Shown here: positions 1-9,018 of the stretch, one piece after another
How positions within the stretch are numbered: position 1 is the first letter of the stretch
Layout of the letters: each line of letters opens with the position of its first letter
From: Glutamicibacter sp. JL.03c
Lineage (GTDB): Bacteria > Actinomycetota > Actinomycetes > Actinomycetales > Micrococcaceae
Reading direction: 5' to 3'
Assembly (NCBI RefSeq): GCF_025854375.1
Contig: NZ_CP107575.1
Location: 2,356,001-2,420,000, forward strand
Length of the DNA: 64,000 nt
Made by a program: the position numbers and the translations under genes
The notes under the pieces: model-generated
Seen by the model: the letters and a program-made list of their open reading frames with translations, nothing else
The model's database searches: none
What the model was told of the DNA's origin: nothing

Positions 1-818
1 ATGCTGACCCCCTGAACGATTCCCAGCATCAAGCCCGCGGTGACCGGTTCCAGCCCCCTCGATATCAGGATGTGGGGCAACCAGCTGACCACCGTGTAGA
101 CCAGCAAGGACTGGATGCCGAACACTGTGGTGAAGAGCAGGCCCTTGCGCGTAGCCAGCAAGGCCCAGGGAGAGACGTGAGCACCTGGAGAGACGGTGGT
201 CCGCTTGCTCGAGAACGCCAGCGGCATGAAGACCAGCAGTGCCATGAGGGCCGGAATTGCCCACAGTGCCAAAGCTGTTGTCGGCGAACCTGCCTTGGCG
301 GCCAGCGGGACGCTGATCGATGAGGCCAGGGTTGCTCCAATGGACATGGTTGTCGTGTAGGCCGCCGTCATCGAAGCCGCGCGGTTCCCATGATATTGGC
401 GGATGAACGAGGGCATGGAGACATTGCAAACAGCCAGCCCGCACATGCCTACTACGGTTCCTCCCAGCAGGGCCCACGTTGAATCAGCCACGCGCAGCGC
501 CAATCCGGCCGCAAGCATCAACAAGGAGAGGGCGATTCCAAGTTCAAGGCCTGTCCGCCGGAGCACCGTGCTGGTCGCTGCCCCAGCCACCGCAAAGCAC
601 AACACCGGGATGGTCGGCAGCAGCGAGGCAACAAAGGTCCCATACCCCAGCAGCTCCTGCAGGTCATGGAACAGCGGCGATGCCGACGCAATTCCCATGC
701 GCAGATTCAGGCCGACAAGGATGACGGCCACGACCGCGAGGAGATTCGCCCTCCATGCGGGCTTCAGGGCTTCTTGAACTGCTGGCTGGTTCGATGGTCC
801 AGCTGAATTAACACTCAC
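1..818 (-). CDS. MFS transporter, CynX/NimT-like (partial)
   Basis: The gene runs off the left edge of the window, so about 272 N-terminal residues are visible. Translation from a GTG preceded by a TAGGAG ribosome binding site gives a hydrophilic N-terminus of about 25 residues followed by successive hydrophobic segments. The first membrane segment contains GLNLRMGIASASPL, which matches the LNLRP-type motif near the start of CynX/NimT (cyanate, 2-nitroimidazole) major facilitator proteins. Later segments (WALLGGTVVGMCGLAVCNV, TAAYTTTMSIGATLA) have the small-residue-rich look of MFS helices. The substrate cannot be told from sequence. It is divergent from the FAH-family gene at 1018, and a near-perfect palindrome lies over its ribosome binding site, suggesting repression by an unknown regulator. 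Confidence 0.8.
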   Translation of the reverse strand, partial: MSVNSAGPSNQPAVQEALKPAWRANLLAVVAVILVGLNLRMGIASASPLFHDLQELLGYGTFVASLLPTIPVLCFAVAGAATSTVLRRTGLELGIALSLLMLAAGLALRVADSTWALLGGTVVGMCGLAVCNVSMPSFIRQYHGNRAASMTAAYTTTMSIGATLASSISVPLAAKAGSPTTALALWAIPALMALLVFMPLAFSSKRTTVSPGAHVSPWALLATRKGLLFTTVFGIQSLLVYTVVSWLPHILISRGLEPVTAGLMLGIVQGVS

Positions 819-822
819 TCCT

Positions 823-844
823 AAACATTAGACGTTTGATGTTT
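823..844. promoter_or_regulatory. 22-bp palindrome, candidate operator
   Basis: AAACAT at the left and ATGTTT at the right flank a central ACGT. Nine of eleven base pairs are symmetric. The site overlaps the Shine-Dalgarno region of the divergent MFS gene, a typical place for a dimeric repressor (GntR, TetR or MarR type). The cognate regulator is not visible in the window. Confidence 0.5.
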
Positions 845-1017
845 GAGAACGCGATTCTTGTGACTGGCATTACTTCAAGCCTGCGAGTGGACCCCCGCAG
901 AATGTGGGAACGAAGGCGGCTCGCTAGCCCGTGGCCATGACCCGTAAAGCACTCTTCCCAGTAAACAAAACATCGCCAACCAAAGGATCATCCTGGTTCA
1001 GTAGGTAGGATTCGAAT

Positions 1018-1851
1018 ATGCCTGAAGCCGTTTTCCGAATTGCGCGTGTTCGCCCCAAAGACAGTGAACCATCAGCAATCGCCGAACAATTTTTTGTCCG
1101 CAATGACGCTGCTGATTTCGACTCTGCGCAAGGGCGCACGTGGAAAGTCATCGCATCACCATTTCCTGGCTCGCGAGCGAATCAGAATAGCCCTGCACGC
1201 CCAGGCTGGCACATCGATGATCTGGTAGCCGAAGAGCAGTTTGATCTGCTATCCCCCTGCAACCCAACGAACATCTTCGGGATGGCGCACAACACCGGGG
1301 CACCAGGCCGCGCCTTGCCGCCACAAGCCTTCCACAAGGCAACCAGCTCGGTCGTGGGCCCTTTCGACGCCATAGAACTGGCCGATAGCGGTGCACGTGT
1401 TGATCCGGAAGCGGAGTTGGCAATCGTCATTGGCCGGCCCGCCAAGAACCTCACGCTGGAAAATGCCCGTGAAGCAGTTCTCGGTGTGACCATCGGCAAT
1501 GACGTGACGGATCGAGACGCTCAAAAAGCTGATGATCTGTGGATCAGCGCCAAGAGCCCTGATACCTTCACTCCGGTGGGCCCGTGGATAGTTGCCGGTT
1601 TAGATGACAGCGATCTGGAAGTCGGCATCGTGCACAATGGCGAGGCGCTTGAAACCTCGACCACTCAGAATCTCGGGTGGGGTGTTGAAGAGATCCTGGT
1701 CTACCTCAGCGGATTCATGACCCTGCAACCGGGTGATCTCATCTTGACCGGTTTCCCCGCCAAGTCCCGACCAATTGCTGCGGGCGATGAAGTTATTTGC
1801 AAGATCCAGGGCATTGGGGAGCTGGAGAATCCAGTAGTTCAGGCCAGCTGA
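1018..1851 (+). CDS. Fumarylacetoacetate hydrolase (FAH) family protein
   Basis: 277 residues. The C-terminal two thirds carry the FAH fold signatures: an acidic metal-binding stretch DPEAELAIVIG (about residue 125), GVTIGNDVTDRD (about 160), KSPDTFTPVGPWI (about 182), and the C-terminal LQPGDLILTGFPAK. These correspond to the divalent-metal site of FAH, 2-hydroxyhepta-2,4-diene-1,7-dioate isomerase and acylpyruvase enzymes, which act on 2,4-diketo acids. The sequence does not decide which. The ATG is preceded by AGGTAGGA. It is divergent from the MFS gene and convergent with the LacI remnant that ends 22 bp downstream. It could belong to a sugar-acid or aromatic catabolic pathway whose other genes lie outside the window or were deleted. 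Confidence 0.85.
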   Translation: MPEAVFRIARVRPKDSEPSAIAEQFFVRNDAADFDSAQGRTWKVIASPFPGSRANQNSPARPGWHIDDLVAEEQFDLLSPCNPTNIFGMAHNTGAPGRALPPQAFHKATSSVVGPFDAIELADSGARVDPEAELAIVIGRPAKNLTLENAREAVLGVTIGNDVTDRDAQKADDLWISAKSPDTFTPVGPWIVAGLDDSDLEVGIVHNGEALETSTTQNLGWGVEEILVYLSGFMTLQPGDLILTGFPAKSRPIAAGDEVICKIQGIGELENPVVQAS

Positions 1852-1872
1852 GAATCTGTTTCAAGGCGTGGA

Positions 1873-2079
1873 TCAATGATTCCTCATGGAGTCACGTTCG
1901 ATGAGCGGCATATCAATCTGATGCTCGCCAGCCTCCAGGCTTCCCGCGAGCAGCAACGCGACAGCAAGAGCACTCATTTCCTCATAGGGGAGCCGGATAG
2001 AGCTCAACTGCGGTCGCAGGTAGCTGGCAATGATCTTATCGTCGAAGGACAGGACCGACAGATCCGCTCCCGCTGTCAA
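1873..2079 (-). pseudogene. C-terminal remnant of LacI-family regulator
   Basis: Only the last ~68 residues of a LacI/GalR-type repressor remain. The frame reads ADLSVLSFDD (the conserved strand after the hinge of the effector domain) and SIRLPYEEMSALAVALLLAG, which matches the usual TTIRxPxxEMG-A region, and it ends with a natural stop. The helix-turn-helix and most of the effector domain are absent. Homology stops at about 2079, exactly where permease homology begins on the other strand. It is therefore a deletion product and cannot make a working regulator. Confidence 0.8.
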
Positions 2080-2085
2080 GTCAAG

Positions 2086-2952
2086 TTTGAATATGGACAG
2101 GCTCGCATGTGGGGCTCCTTCGGCTGCGCCGTCATGGCACTGGCCGCAGGCTTCTTGTTCACGATCAACCCAGCGCTGAACTTCTGGAGTGGATCAGTTC
2201 TCGGCTTGATTCACCTGTTACTGTTGGTCTTCTCCCGTACTGCGGAACCACCAGTCATCAGGAAATCCCCGGTCGAGGGAATCCTGTCCCCTGCGTCCAC
2301 TCCAACATTCCGGGAAGTGCTGAGATTGTTCCGCCTGCCAAGCCTGTGGCTGATCATGCTCTTCGTGATGCTCTCGTGGACCTTCTACACGGTGTTTGAC
2401 CAGCAGATGTTCCCGGACTACTACGCAGGACTATTTCCTACCCCGGAGATGGGCCAGCAGGTCTACGGCGTCTTGAACTCAGTTCAGGTATTTCTTGAGG
2501 CTGCCATGCTGGGTATCGTGCCAATCATCATGCGCCGCGTTGGTGTCCGCACTTCGTTGCTCTTAGGTGTCTCCATCATGTTCATCCGTATCCTTGGATG
2601 CGCACTGGTGGATGACCCAATCTGGGTTTCGGCCATCAAAATGCTGCCCACTGTAGAGACTCCGCTGTTCATCTTGCCGGTGTTCCGTTACTTCAAACTG
2701 CACTTCAACCCAGCGCTATCGGCAACCCTCTACATGGTCGGATTCCAGATATCAGCGCAGATCGGCAGCGTCATCCTGTCCACTCCACTGGGCGCTTTGC
2801 ATGATCACACGGGCTACCAGCAAACATTCATCACCATTTCGATTGTTGTTTTGCTTGCTGGCATTTGCGGATTCTTCGCGCTGAAGAAGGATGAACAGCA
2901 GGTTGATGGTGATCCATTTTTGCGGCACTCAAAAGCTGCGGTTAACGCCTAG
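2086..2952 (+). pseudogene. N-terminally truncated LacY/sucrose-permease-like transporter
   Basis: From position 2086 the frame encodes a LacY-type oligosaccharide:H+ symporter starting at FEYGQARMWGS, which corresponds to LacY residue ~138 (FEFGRARMFG, the helix IV-V loop). The remaining ~288 residues align along the rest of LacY: FTINPALNFWSG, VFDQQMFPDYYAGLF and SATLYMVGFQ. Helices I-IV with the first half of the transport pathway are missing. The reading frame happens to stay open upstream to 1876, but those ~70 residues are antisense to the LacI remnant, so the apparent 358-residue ORF is an artefact of the fusion. Expression and function are unlikely. Confidence 0.85.
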
Positions 2953-3090
2953 CTCAACTAGTCATGGAGAACTGCTTCAGCAAGGGGCGGGCAACCATCA
3001 ACAGTGGACTGAGTCCCGCTTTTCCGTACGAACGCAGTCCGGTAAACGCCTAGCGGGCACGTCTAACGGTAACTGTGGCGAGAAGTAGAA

Positions 3091-3132
3091 ACACTCATGG
3101 CACGGTATCGATTGATGCTGTGCCATGAGTGT
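3091..3132 (-). terminator. 13-bp inverted repeat behind tsaD
   Basis: ACACTCATGGCAC and GTGCCATGAGTGT are perfect inverted arms around a 16-nt loop. On the minus strand the stem is followed by TTTCTACTTCTC, so it can act as a weak intrinsic terminator for the alr-to-tsaD block. The rest of 2953-3240 holds no gene that I can support. Confidence 0.5.
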
Positions 3133-3240
3133 TGTCGCCAACACTTATCCAATGACTCATGAGAGCGTACTTCCTCATGGCAATCGAAAAGATCCGGATC
3201 CGATTGTTCAACGAGCAGTTGGAAGATGAAAAATATAACT

Positions 3241-4311
3241 CTAATTCAGAACAATGGTGGTCACTGGCTGTGACGAGTCTGTCGCGAAGTCCAGCCCCGA
3301 TGGAGCAACTCCTTCGGCCACTAACTGCGCGCCCAGAGCCGCAACCATTCCACCATTGTCGGTGCACAAGCTGAATGGTGGAACCACTAAGGCGATGCCT
3401 GCCGAAGCGCATCGTGCCGAGAGCAACTCACGCAGCCGGGTATTGGCCGCGACTCCCCCACCAAGAAGTACTGTCTTCAAACCATGCTCTTGCATCGCCC
3501 TGACCGCTTTGGAAGTGATCACATCAACGACTGCTTCTTGGAAGGAAGCGGCAATATCCGCGACAGGAATCTCTTCCCCTTTGGCTTCGAAGTGCTCTAC
3601 GCAGCGCGCCACGGCGGTCTTCAATCCGGAGAAGGAGAAGTTGTGGCGATGCTTACTAGGGTTCTCTTCGCTGCCCACAAACTTAGGCAGGGTCAATCCG
3701 CGCGGGAATCGGAAGGCCTTGCGGTCCCCGTCCTTGGCAGCCTTGTCGATGGCTGGCCCGCCGGGGTATCCAAGTCCCAGCAGGCGAGCAGTCTTGTCAT
3801 AAGCTTCGCCGGCAGCATCATCAATGGTGGAGCCCAAAAGCTGCACATCATTGGTCAGCGAGGTGACCTTCAGGATCTCGGTGTGGCCACCAGACACCAA
3901 CAGGGCGCCAAAGGTTGGTGGCAGCACAGGGCCTTCAAGCACGCCAACGCCAACGTGCGCCACGAGGTGGTTGATGCCGTACAGCGGCTTGCCGGTAGCC
4001 AGAGCCAAAGCCTTGGCAGCTGAAACGCCAACCATCAGTGCGCCAGCCAACCCGGGGCCACTGGTCACGGCAATAGCGTCAATGTCATCAAGCGTCAGCT
4101 CAGCCGTTTCCAACGCCGACTGCAGCGTGGGAACGAAAGCTTCGAGGTGTGCTCGGGCTGCAATCTCCGGGATCACTCCGCCAAAGCGTACGTGCTCATC
4201 CATGGAACTGGAAACAGCGTTGGCCAAAAGGCGATTGCCGCGCACAATGCCCACGCCAGTTTCATCGCATGAAGATTCAATGCCTAGAACGATGGGTTCG
4301 GTGGTGCTCAT
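3241..4311 (-). CDS. tsaD: tRNA N6-adenosine threonylcarbamoyltransferase
   Basis: 356 residues of the Kae1/TsaD/YgjD ASKHA-fold family. It transfers threonylcarbamoyl from threonylcarbamoyl-AMP to A37 of ANN-decoding tRNAs in the cytoplasm. Visible landmarks are the N-terminal [12 protein letters not shown] phosphate loop, the metal-binding HLVAHV (the HxxxH motif), [10 protein letters not shown], the GEAYDK region, and the C-terminal nucleotide site [10 protein letters not shown]. Length is normal for bacterial TsaD. Its start overlaps the rimI stop by 4 bp, and it is the last gene of the alr-tsaE-tsaB-rimI-tsaD minus-strand block, so all partners (TsaB, TsaE) are encoded next to it. Confidence 0.97.
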   Translation of the reverse strand: MSTTEPIVLGIESSCDETGVGIVRGNRLLANAVSSSMDEHVRFGGVIPEIAARAHLEAFVPTLQSALETAELTLDDIDAIAVTSGPGLAGALMVGVSAAKALALATGKPLYGINHLVAHVGVGVLEGPVLPPTFGALLVSGGHTEILKVTSLTNDVQLLGSTIDDAAGEAYDKTARLLGLGYPGGPAIDKAAKDGDRKAFRFPRGLTLPKFVGSEENPSKHRHNFSFSGLKTAVARCVEHFEAKGEEIPVADIAASFQEAVVDVITSKAVRAMQEHGLKTVLLGGGVAANTRLRELLSARCASAGIALVVPPFSLCTDNGGMVAALGAQLVAEGVAPSGLDFATDSSQPVTTIVLN

Positions 4312-4787
4312 GCTTTGTTTTCTTCCTCTTGTCCCTGCTGGGCATCCAGTTGCAGTCTCATGATCAGCGCGTCAACGCCGCCCTTGTAGTAGCCCACACG
4401 GCGATGAATGGTCACGAATCCCATTGATTCATACAGGCCAATAGCCGTGGGGTTATCAAAGCGGACTTCAAGCATGACATCCAATGCGTTGCGTTCTTTG
4501 GCAGTCTCCACAAGCAGCGTCAGCAGCTTGCGGCCTAGCCCTTGACCTTGGAATTCAGGGCTGATGGCAATGGTCTGCACATCACTGATGGGCAAGACGG
4601 TACACAGTCCTGCATAGCCAACAACTTTGCCATCGTTTTCGTACACCCAGTAATTACGGGTTTCGCTCTGGGCCAGTTCCGATTCGAAAGCAGCCAGCGG
4701 CCACGCATCTTCAGGGAAGAGCTCAGTCTCAAGCTGGTGCACCGCAGGGATATCGCTGGCGGTCATTTCGCGAAGAGCCACGCTCAT
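4308..4787 (-). CDS. rimI: Ribosomal protein bS18/tsaD-linked N-acetyltransferase
   Basis: 159-residue GNAT acetyltransferase. The acetyl-CoA pyrophosphate-binding motif A reads GQGLGRKLL, preceded by the β4 strand (AISPEFQG). The tail [15 protein letters not shown] is typical of RimI, which acetylates the N-terminal residue of ribosomal protein S18 and other proteins. It overlaps tsaB (start side) and tsaD (stop side) by 4 bp each, the common tsaB-rimI-tsaD arrangement. In some actinobacteria RimI is a wider-specificity N-alpha-acetyltransferase, so the substrate is a family-level inference. Confidence 0.93.
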   Translation of the reverse strand: MSVALREMTASDIPAVHQLETELFPEDAWPLAAFESELAQSETRNYWVYENDGKVVGYAGLCTVLPISDVQTIAISPEFQGQGLGRKLLTLLVETAKERNALDVMLEVRFDNPTAIGLYESMGFVTIHRRVGYYKGGVDALIMRLQLDAQQGQEEENKA

Positions 4788-5461
4788 GCCTTGGCCTGCT
4801 TCATGAAGGCAGGAACCTGGGCATCGGATTCACGCAGGTACTGAGGAGCCGTGTCGGACAGGTCCTTGCCGGCCGCAAGGTCATCTATGCCGCGGTAGGC
4901 CAAATGCCGTGCATCCACCACCCATTCGAAAGACCGTGGCACAGGTTTGGCCCCAACAGATTCGAGCTGTTCAAAGTACAACCCAGCGCCCACCCCATAC
5001 ACGGGGAGTGCGGGCAGCTCCGTAGCCGAAGCGACATGCGGACCGTCCAGCAACATCCCATCGACGCTATAGCGTGCCCAGTAAAGCTCCTTGCGTCTTG
5101 CATCTGAGGCCACAATGAACTCGTCAGGATTATCTCCGGAACGAAGCACGCGCTCGGCAAGTGCATGCAGGGACATAACGCCGTACACGGGGACATTCCA
5201 TACGAACCCGAAAGTGCGCGCTGCAACCAGGCCAACACGCAGGCCAGTGAACGGCCCCGGGCCAACACCAACAAAGATGCCCGCCAGGTTCCGGCCTTCT
5301 TCGTTGTTCTCTGCCAAGAGATCTCGCGCGTAGGATGCCAGGGTTTCAGTCTGGTCGTTGCCTTTGGGCGAAGTCTTTTGGGCGACAACTGAACCAGTGG
5401 TGTAGTCGACCAGTGCTACCGAGGCGTGGGCCGAGGTATCGATGGACAAGTAGTTAGGCAT
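4784..5461 (-). CDS. tsaB: tRNA threonylcarbamoyladenosine biosynthesis protein TsaB
   Basis: 225 residues of the inactive Kae1-like paralogue that scaffolds TsaD and TsaE during t6A synthesis. The N-terminus LSIDTSAHASVALVD and the strand-loop VGVGPGPFTGLRVGL are the diagnostic YeaZ/TsaB motifs. It has no metal-binding His pair, as expected. It starts inside the end of tsaE (8-bp overlap) and overlaps rimI by 4 bp, implying translational coupling of the whole t6A module. Confidence 0.95.
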   Translation of the reverse strand: MPNYLSIDTSAHASVALVDYTTGSVVAQKTSPKGNDQTETLASYARDLLAENNEEGRNLAGIFVGVGPGPFTGLRVGLVAARTFGFVWNVPVYGVMSLHALAERVLRSGDNPDEFIVASDARRKELYWARYSVDGMLLDGPHVASATELPALPVYGVGAGLYFEQLESVGAKPVPRSFEWVVDARHLAYRGIDDLAAGKDLSDTAPQYLRESDAQVPAFMKQAKA

Positions 5462-6059
5462 GCTTCTCTCCGGTGGGCTGTGCGTTGATAGCAGAGCGCA
5501 AGTTGTCTTTCAGCTGAGCGAAGATTTCAGATTCCCAGCGCGGACCAATGGCTTTGAGAGTGAATTCTCTTGGCTCATCCAATTCTTCCTCGGATTCTTC
5601 CCACGGGTTCTCAACGGCCGCCGCGTTCACTTCTCGGTCCAAGGTGATTTCCAGGCGTGAGTCCGAAAGGTGCTCCACTTTGCTCAGTCCCCACTCCACT
5701 ACCGTGACTGACTCAGCCAGCGTTGATTCGAGGTCGAGAGTGTCTACGTCGTTCTGATCTTTCAGGCGGTAGGCGTCAACGTGAATCAGGGTGGGTCCAT
5801 CAGCCAGCGAAGGATGCTGGCGCGCCAGTACGAAAGTGGGCGAGATGATTCCTTCACGGACGTTGAGCCCGTGACCCAGTGACTGGGTCAGAGTCGTCTT
5901 CCCGGCACCCAGTGCACCAGTGAGGATCACCAGATCTCCAGCTTGAAGCTGCTCACCCAGCGCTTTGCCCAAGGCCTCAGTCTTCGTAAGGTCAGTGAGC
6001 TGGCAGGAAAATTCTTGGACGGTCTCATTCACCGGCTTCACCCCAGCTTCCTTCAACAT
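5454..6059 (-). CDS. tsaE: tRNA threonylcarbamoyladenosine biosynthesis ATPase TsaE
   Basis: 201-residue P-loop protein. The Walker A motif is GALGAGKTT (residues 48-56), followed by ISPTFVLARQH and the Walker B-like VHVDAYRL/VVEWG segments typical of YjeE/TsaE. It binds the TsaB-TsaD dimer and uses ATP hydrolysis to reset the t6A-forming cycle. It is longer than the ~150-residue E. coli protein because of an acidic insert (PWEESEEELDEP) and a C-terminal tail. The start overlaps the end of alr by 35 bp. Confidence 0.94.
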   Translation of the reverse strand: MLKEAGVKPVNETVQEFSCQLTDLTKTEALGKALGEQLQAGDLVILTGALGAGKTTLTQSLGHGLNVREGIISPTFVLARQHPSLADGPTLIHVDAYRLKDQNDVDTLDLESTLAESVTVVEWGLSKVEHLSDSRLEITLDREVNAAAVENPWEESEEELDEPREFTLKAIGPRWESEIFAQLKDNLRSAINAQPTGEKHA

Positions 6060-7224
6060 AATGGCGTGGCACGCGAGGGGAAATCCTTGTCACCACTTCG
6101 TAGTTAATGGTGTTGGCCGCGTGTGCCCAGGTATTCACGGACTGTCCGCCTTCACCAAAGATAATGGCTTCTGCACCCAGATAGTCTTCGGGAGAAATCT
6201 CAGGTCCGAGATCAATGACGCACTGGTCCATGGCAATGCGTCCTCGCACCGGGTAGCTGCGTTCGTTGACGGTAACCGGTGCTCCGGTAGCAATACGTGG
6301 AAGTCCGTCGGCATATCCCATGGGTATGAGTCCCAGGTAGGTTTCGCCGTCAGTTTTGTAGTTCAAGCCGTAGGAGACACCTTGGCCAGCATGTACCTTC
6401 TTAACGTTCGCAATCCGGGTCACCAGCTTCATCGCCGGACGCAGGCCGAAGCTGTCCGGAGATTCGTTTTCGAATGGGCTCAGGCCATAAAGTCCCAGCC
6501 CGAGGCGAACCATGTCGTGGTGCGCATCCGGGCGAGAAAGAATGGCTGGGGTGTTAGCGATGTGCCGCACTTCCAAGTGGAAGCCTGCCGCTTCAACCAA
6601 TTCAATGGCTTTGTTGAACAGTTCCAGCTGTTCGTCGGTTTCAGGGCGTTCTGGTTCATCCGCCACGGCTAGGTGGGAAAACAATCCCACAACTCGCAAC
6701 AGACCTTCTTCTTGAAATGCGCTGGCCCGGCTGAGCAGATCCGGGAAGTCATCCAGGGTGGACCCGTTGCGCCCCAGCCCGGTATCAATCTTCAGATGAA
6801 TACGTGCTGGGGTTTGCACGGAGCGCGCTGCGGCGGCTACTCGTTCTAGTTCCCATCCGGAAACACCAAGATCAAGGCTGGCATCAACGGCGGCTGCAAA
6901 TGGGGTGTCTTCGGTGTGCAGCCACGCCAGCATGGGAGTCTGAATCCCGGCTTCGCGCAGAGCCAGGGCTTCGGTGACGTGTGCGCAGCCGAGCCAGCTG
7001 GCACCACCTTCCACTGCTGCTTTGGCTACCGGGATTGCACCGTGGCCGTAAGCGTCGGCTTTGACGACGGCCATGACTGCAGCGGGTGCCACTACGTCAG
7101 AGATCTGCTTGACGTTGTTGCGGATGGCGGACAGGTCAATGACTGCTCGCCGTTCGAATCCGCTGGCCTGTTCACTGCTGGTACTGGTTGTCACGTTGCT
7201 TTCTTCAAGCGCTTCAGAGTTCAC
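6025..7224 (-). CDS. alr: Alanine racemase
   Basis: 399-residue PLP enzyme that interconverts L- and D-alanine for peptidoglycan. The PLP-binding lysine sits in MAVVKADAYGHG (K55). The second catalytic residue is expected in the C-terminal domain around GYADGLPR, with the downstream RGRIAMDQCVIDLG matching the family. The first ~25 residues (rich in Ser/Thr/Glu) precede the conserved core and may be an over-extension, since an internal start is possible. It leads the tsaE-tsaB-rimI-tsaD block. Confidence 0.96.
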   Translation of the reverse strand: MNSEALEESNVTTSTSSEQASGFERRAVIDLSAIRNNVKQISDVVAPAAVMAVVKADAYGHGAIPVAKAAVEGGASWLGCAHVTEALALREAGIQTPMLAWLHTEDTPFAAAVDASLDLGVSGWELERVAAAARSVQTPARIHLKIDTGLGRNGSTLDDFPDLLSRASAFQEEGLLRVVGLFSHLAVADEPERPETDEQLELFNKAIELVEAAGFHLEVRHIANTPAILSRPDAHHDMVRLGLGLYGLSPFENESPDSFGLRPAMKLVTRIANVKKVHAGQGVSYGLNYKTDGETYLGLIPMGYADGLPRIATGAPVTVNERSYPVRGRIAMDQCVIDLGPEISPEDYLGAEAIIFGEGGQSVNTWAHAANTINYEVVTRISPRVPRHYVEGSWGEAGE

Positions 7225-7303
7225 CTATTCATCTTCCCACTTTTCCTTCTGCGTTGCTGTCATGCGACCTGCGCGGTAGAGCACATCCGAGGTTAGAAGC
7301 TAG

Positions 7304-7347
7304 AAGGGGCGGACCAGAACATCTTTAGATGTTCTGGTCCGCCCCTT
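7304..7347. terminator. 21-bp perfect hairpin between alr and mscL
   Basis: AAGGGGCGGACCAGAACATCT and its exact complement face each other with almost no loop. The stem ends in AAGG/CCTT rather than a long U-tract. It lies 23 bp behind the mscL stop and ~80 bp upstream of alr, so it most likely terminates mscL on the minus strand. Confidence 0.8.
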
Positions 7348-7369
7348 AGAAACGGTTTAGTTTGTGTGC

Positions 7370-7768
7370 CTAGCGCAGATTCTTCAGTTCGTCTCGGATC
7401 TGCTCCAGCAGTGCCAGCTGCGGGTCTGGCTCTTCGGCAACTTCTTCTTCGCTCAGGCCACGGCGAGCTGCAAGCTTTTCGTTCACCTTCTGCATTGGCA
7501 GTACCAGTGCGAAGTAAACAGCTGCAGCAATCAGCAGGAAGTTAACAAGGGCTGTCAGGAACACACCGAACTTGATGTCTACGCCGTTGATGTTCAGCAG
7601 CAGGAAGCTGTCGAAGTTCGGGGAACCCACCAGTGCAGCGATCAGTGGCATCAAGATGTTGTCAACAAGAGCGGTAACTACGGCACCGAAGGCAGCACCG
7701 ATCACAACAGCAACGGCCAGATCGACAACGTTGCCCTTCATAATAAAATCGCGGAAACCTTTAAGCAT
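7370..7768 (-). CDS. mscL: Large-conductance mechanosensitive channel
   Basis: Homopentameric inner-membrane channel that opens under extreme turgor. TM1 is GNVVDLAVAVVIGAAFGAVVTALVDNILMP and TM2 is FGVFLTALVNFLLIAAAVYFALVLPM, both close to the family pattern, with a C-terminal amphipathic helix (LLEQIRDELKNLR). I choose the ATG at 7768 (MLKGFRDFIMKGN), the canonical MscL N-terminus, over an in-frame start five codons upstream. That gives 132 residues, the usual length. It is a single gene flanked by the hairpin at 7304 and coaA. Confidence 0.96.
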   Translation of the reverse strand: MLKGFRDFIMKGNVVDLAVAVVIGAAFGAVVTALVDNILMPLIAALVGSPNFDSFLLLNINGVDIKFGVFLTALVNFLLIAAAVYFALVLPMQKVNEKLAARRGLSEEEVAEEPDPQLALLEQIRDELKNLR

Positions 7769-7890
7769 GTTTGTAGCATACACAGGCTAAGCACAGGATC
7801 AAGTGCATATTCCCAGATGAAACCGATGAATTTGAGAAACTCCCAGATTACGTTCTTCTGTTCGACACATAATGAACCTTAAACTTCAGG

Positions 7891-8883
7891 TTAAATCTTT
7901 CGCAGCAGCATGCGTCGTACCGAGTGATCCGCGGATTTACGCAAAACAAGCTGGGCACGGCCGCGAGTTGGCAACACGTTTTCTTTCAGATTCGGTTCAT
8001 TGATCCGCTTCCAGATACCGTGAGCCGTTTCATGCGCCTCTTCGTCCGTCAATTGCGAGTATCGGTGGAAGTAGCTGGCCGGATCCGCGAAGGCGCCGGA
8101 GCGCAAACGCATGAATCGATTGATGTACCATTCTTCAATGTCGCAGGTACGTGCATCGACATAAACCGAGAAATCAAAGAAGTCGCTGAGTGCCAGGCCC
8201 ACGGTTCCATCGGAACGGGTCCTCGCTGGTTGCAGGACATTCAGGCCCTCGACAATGAGCACCTGCGGGCTGCGCACCACGTTGCGCTCCCCCGGAACAA
8301 TGTCGTAGGTAAGGTGCGAATACACCGGCGTACTCACTTCCGGCACTCCCGACTTCACCGAAGAGACAAAGCGCAATAGCGCGCGGCGGTCATAGGATTC
8401 CGGGAACCCTTTGCGGTGCATGATGCCGCGTCGCTCAAGCTCTGCATTCGGGTACAGGAAACCGTCAGTAGTAATGAGCTGCACGTCAGGAGTCTGCGGC
8501 CAGCGGCGCAGCATTTCCTGCAGCACGCGTGCGGTGGTTGATTTGCCGACGGCAACAGACCCGGCCACGCCAATGACAAATGGGGTGCGGGTGGTCTGCT
8601 CGCCAAGGAAGGTGGTGGTTGCCTGGTGTGTCGCTCCGGCGCCTTCGACGTAGAGATACAGCAGGCGACTCAGTGGCAAGTAGACGTCCCGGACCTCTTG
8701 GAGATCCAGTTCATCACCGAGGCCACGCAGCCGTTCAATGTCAGAGATGTTCAGCGGCTGTTCCATTTGATCGGAGAGCCGCGCCCAGGTCTCGCGCTCA
8801 AGATCAACAAAAGGCGAGATGGATGTTTCAAGTGTTCCGTGTGGTTCCACGAGGTCAAATTCTGCCAAGAATATGCTCCACAT
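7891..8883 (-). CDS. coaA: Pantothenate kinase, type I
   Basis: Phosphorylates pantothenate, the first step of coenzyme A synthesis. Signatures are the P-loop [47 protein letters not shown] and the C-terminal [14 protein letters not shown], all nearly identical to actinobacterial CoaA. The frame stays open to an upstream GTG at 8946. I prefer the ATG at 8883 (330 residues) because the extra 21 residues have no counterpart in the family and conserved sequence begins near [11 protein letters not shown]. It is divergent from glmS with a short shared promoter region (about 130 bp from this start). Confidence 0.95.
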   Translation of the reverse strand: MWSIFLAEFDLVEPHGTLETSISPFVDLERETWARLSDQMEQPLNISDIERLRGLGDELDLQEVRDVYLPLSRLLYLYVEGAGATHQATTTFLGEQTTRTPFVIGVAGSVAVGKSTTARVLQEMLRRWPQTPDVQLITTDGFLYPNAELERRGIMHRKGFPESYDRRALLRFVSSVKSGVPEVSTPVYSHLTYDIVPGERNVVRSPQVLIVEGLNVLQPARTRSDGTVGLALSDFFDFSVYVDARTCDIEEWYINRFMRLRSGAFADPASYFHRYSQLTDEEAHETAHGIWKRINEPNLKENVLPTRGRAQLVLRKSADHSVRRMLLRKI

Positions 8884-9018
8884 CCCAATTAACGGGTTTC
8901 CGCTCTTATTATCCACCTTGAATTCCATCTCTATAAAGTGAGCCACTGCACACCGAATTTTGAGGGCTGAAACACGATTGTTCCCGTCGATGGGGTTTCA
9001 ACCGGTAGGATTTTACGC

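Noticed and set aside
1876-2085. N-terminal ~70 residues of the open frame that runs into the permease remnant
   Set aside because: They are the antisense reading of the LacI-family C-terminus and show no permease similarity, so the frame is open by chance.
2953-3088. Short frames after the permease remnant as a sugar hydrolase fragment
   Set aside because: The translated pieces show no family motif, so I cannot support a gene.
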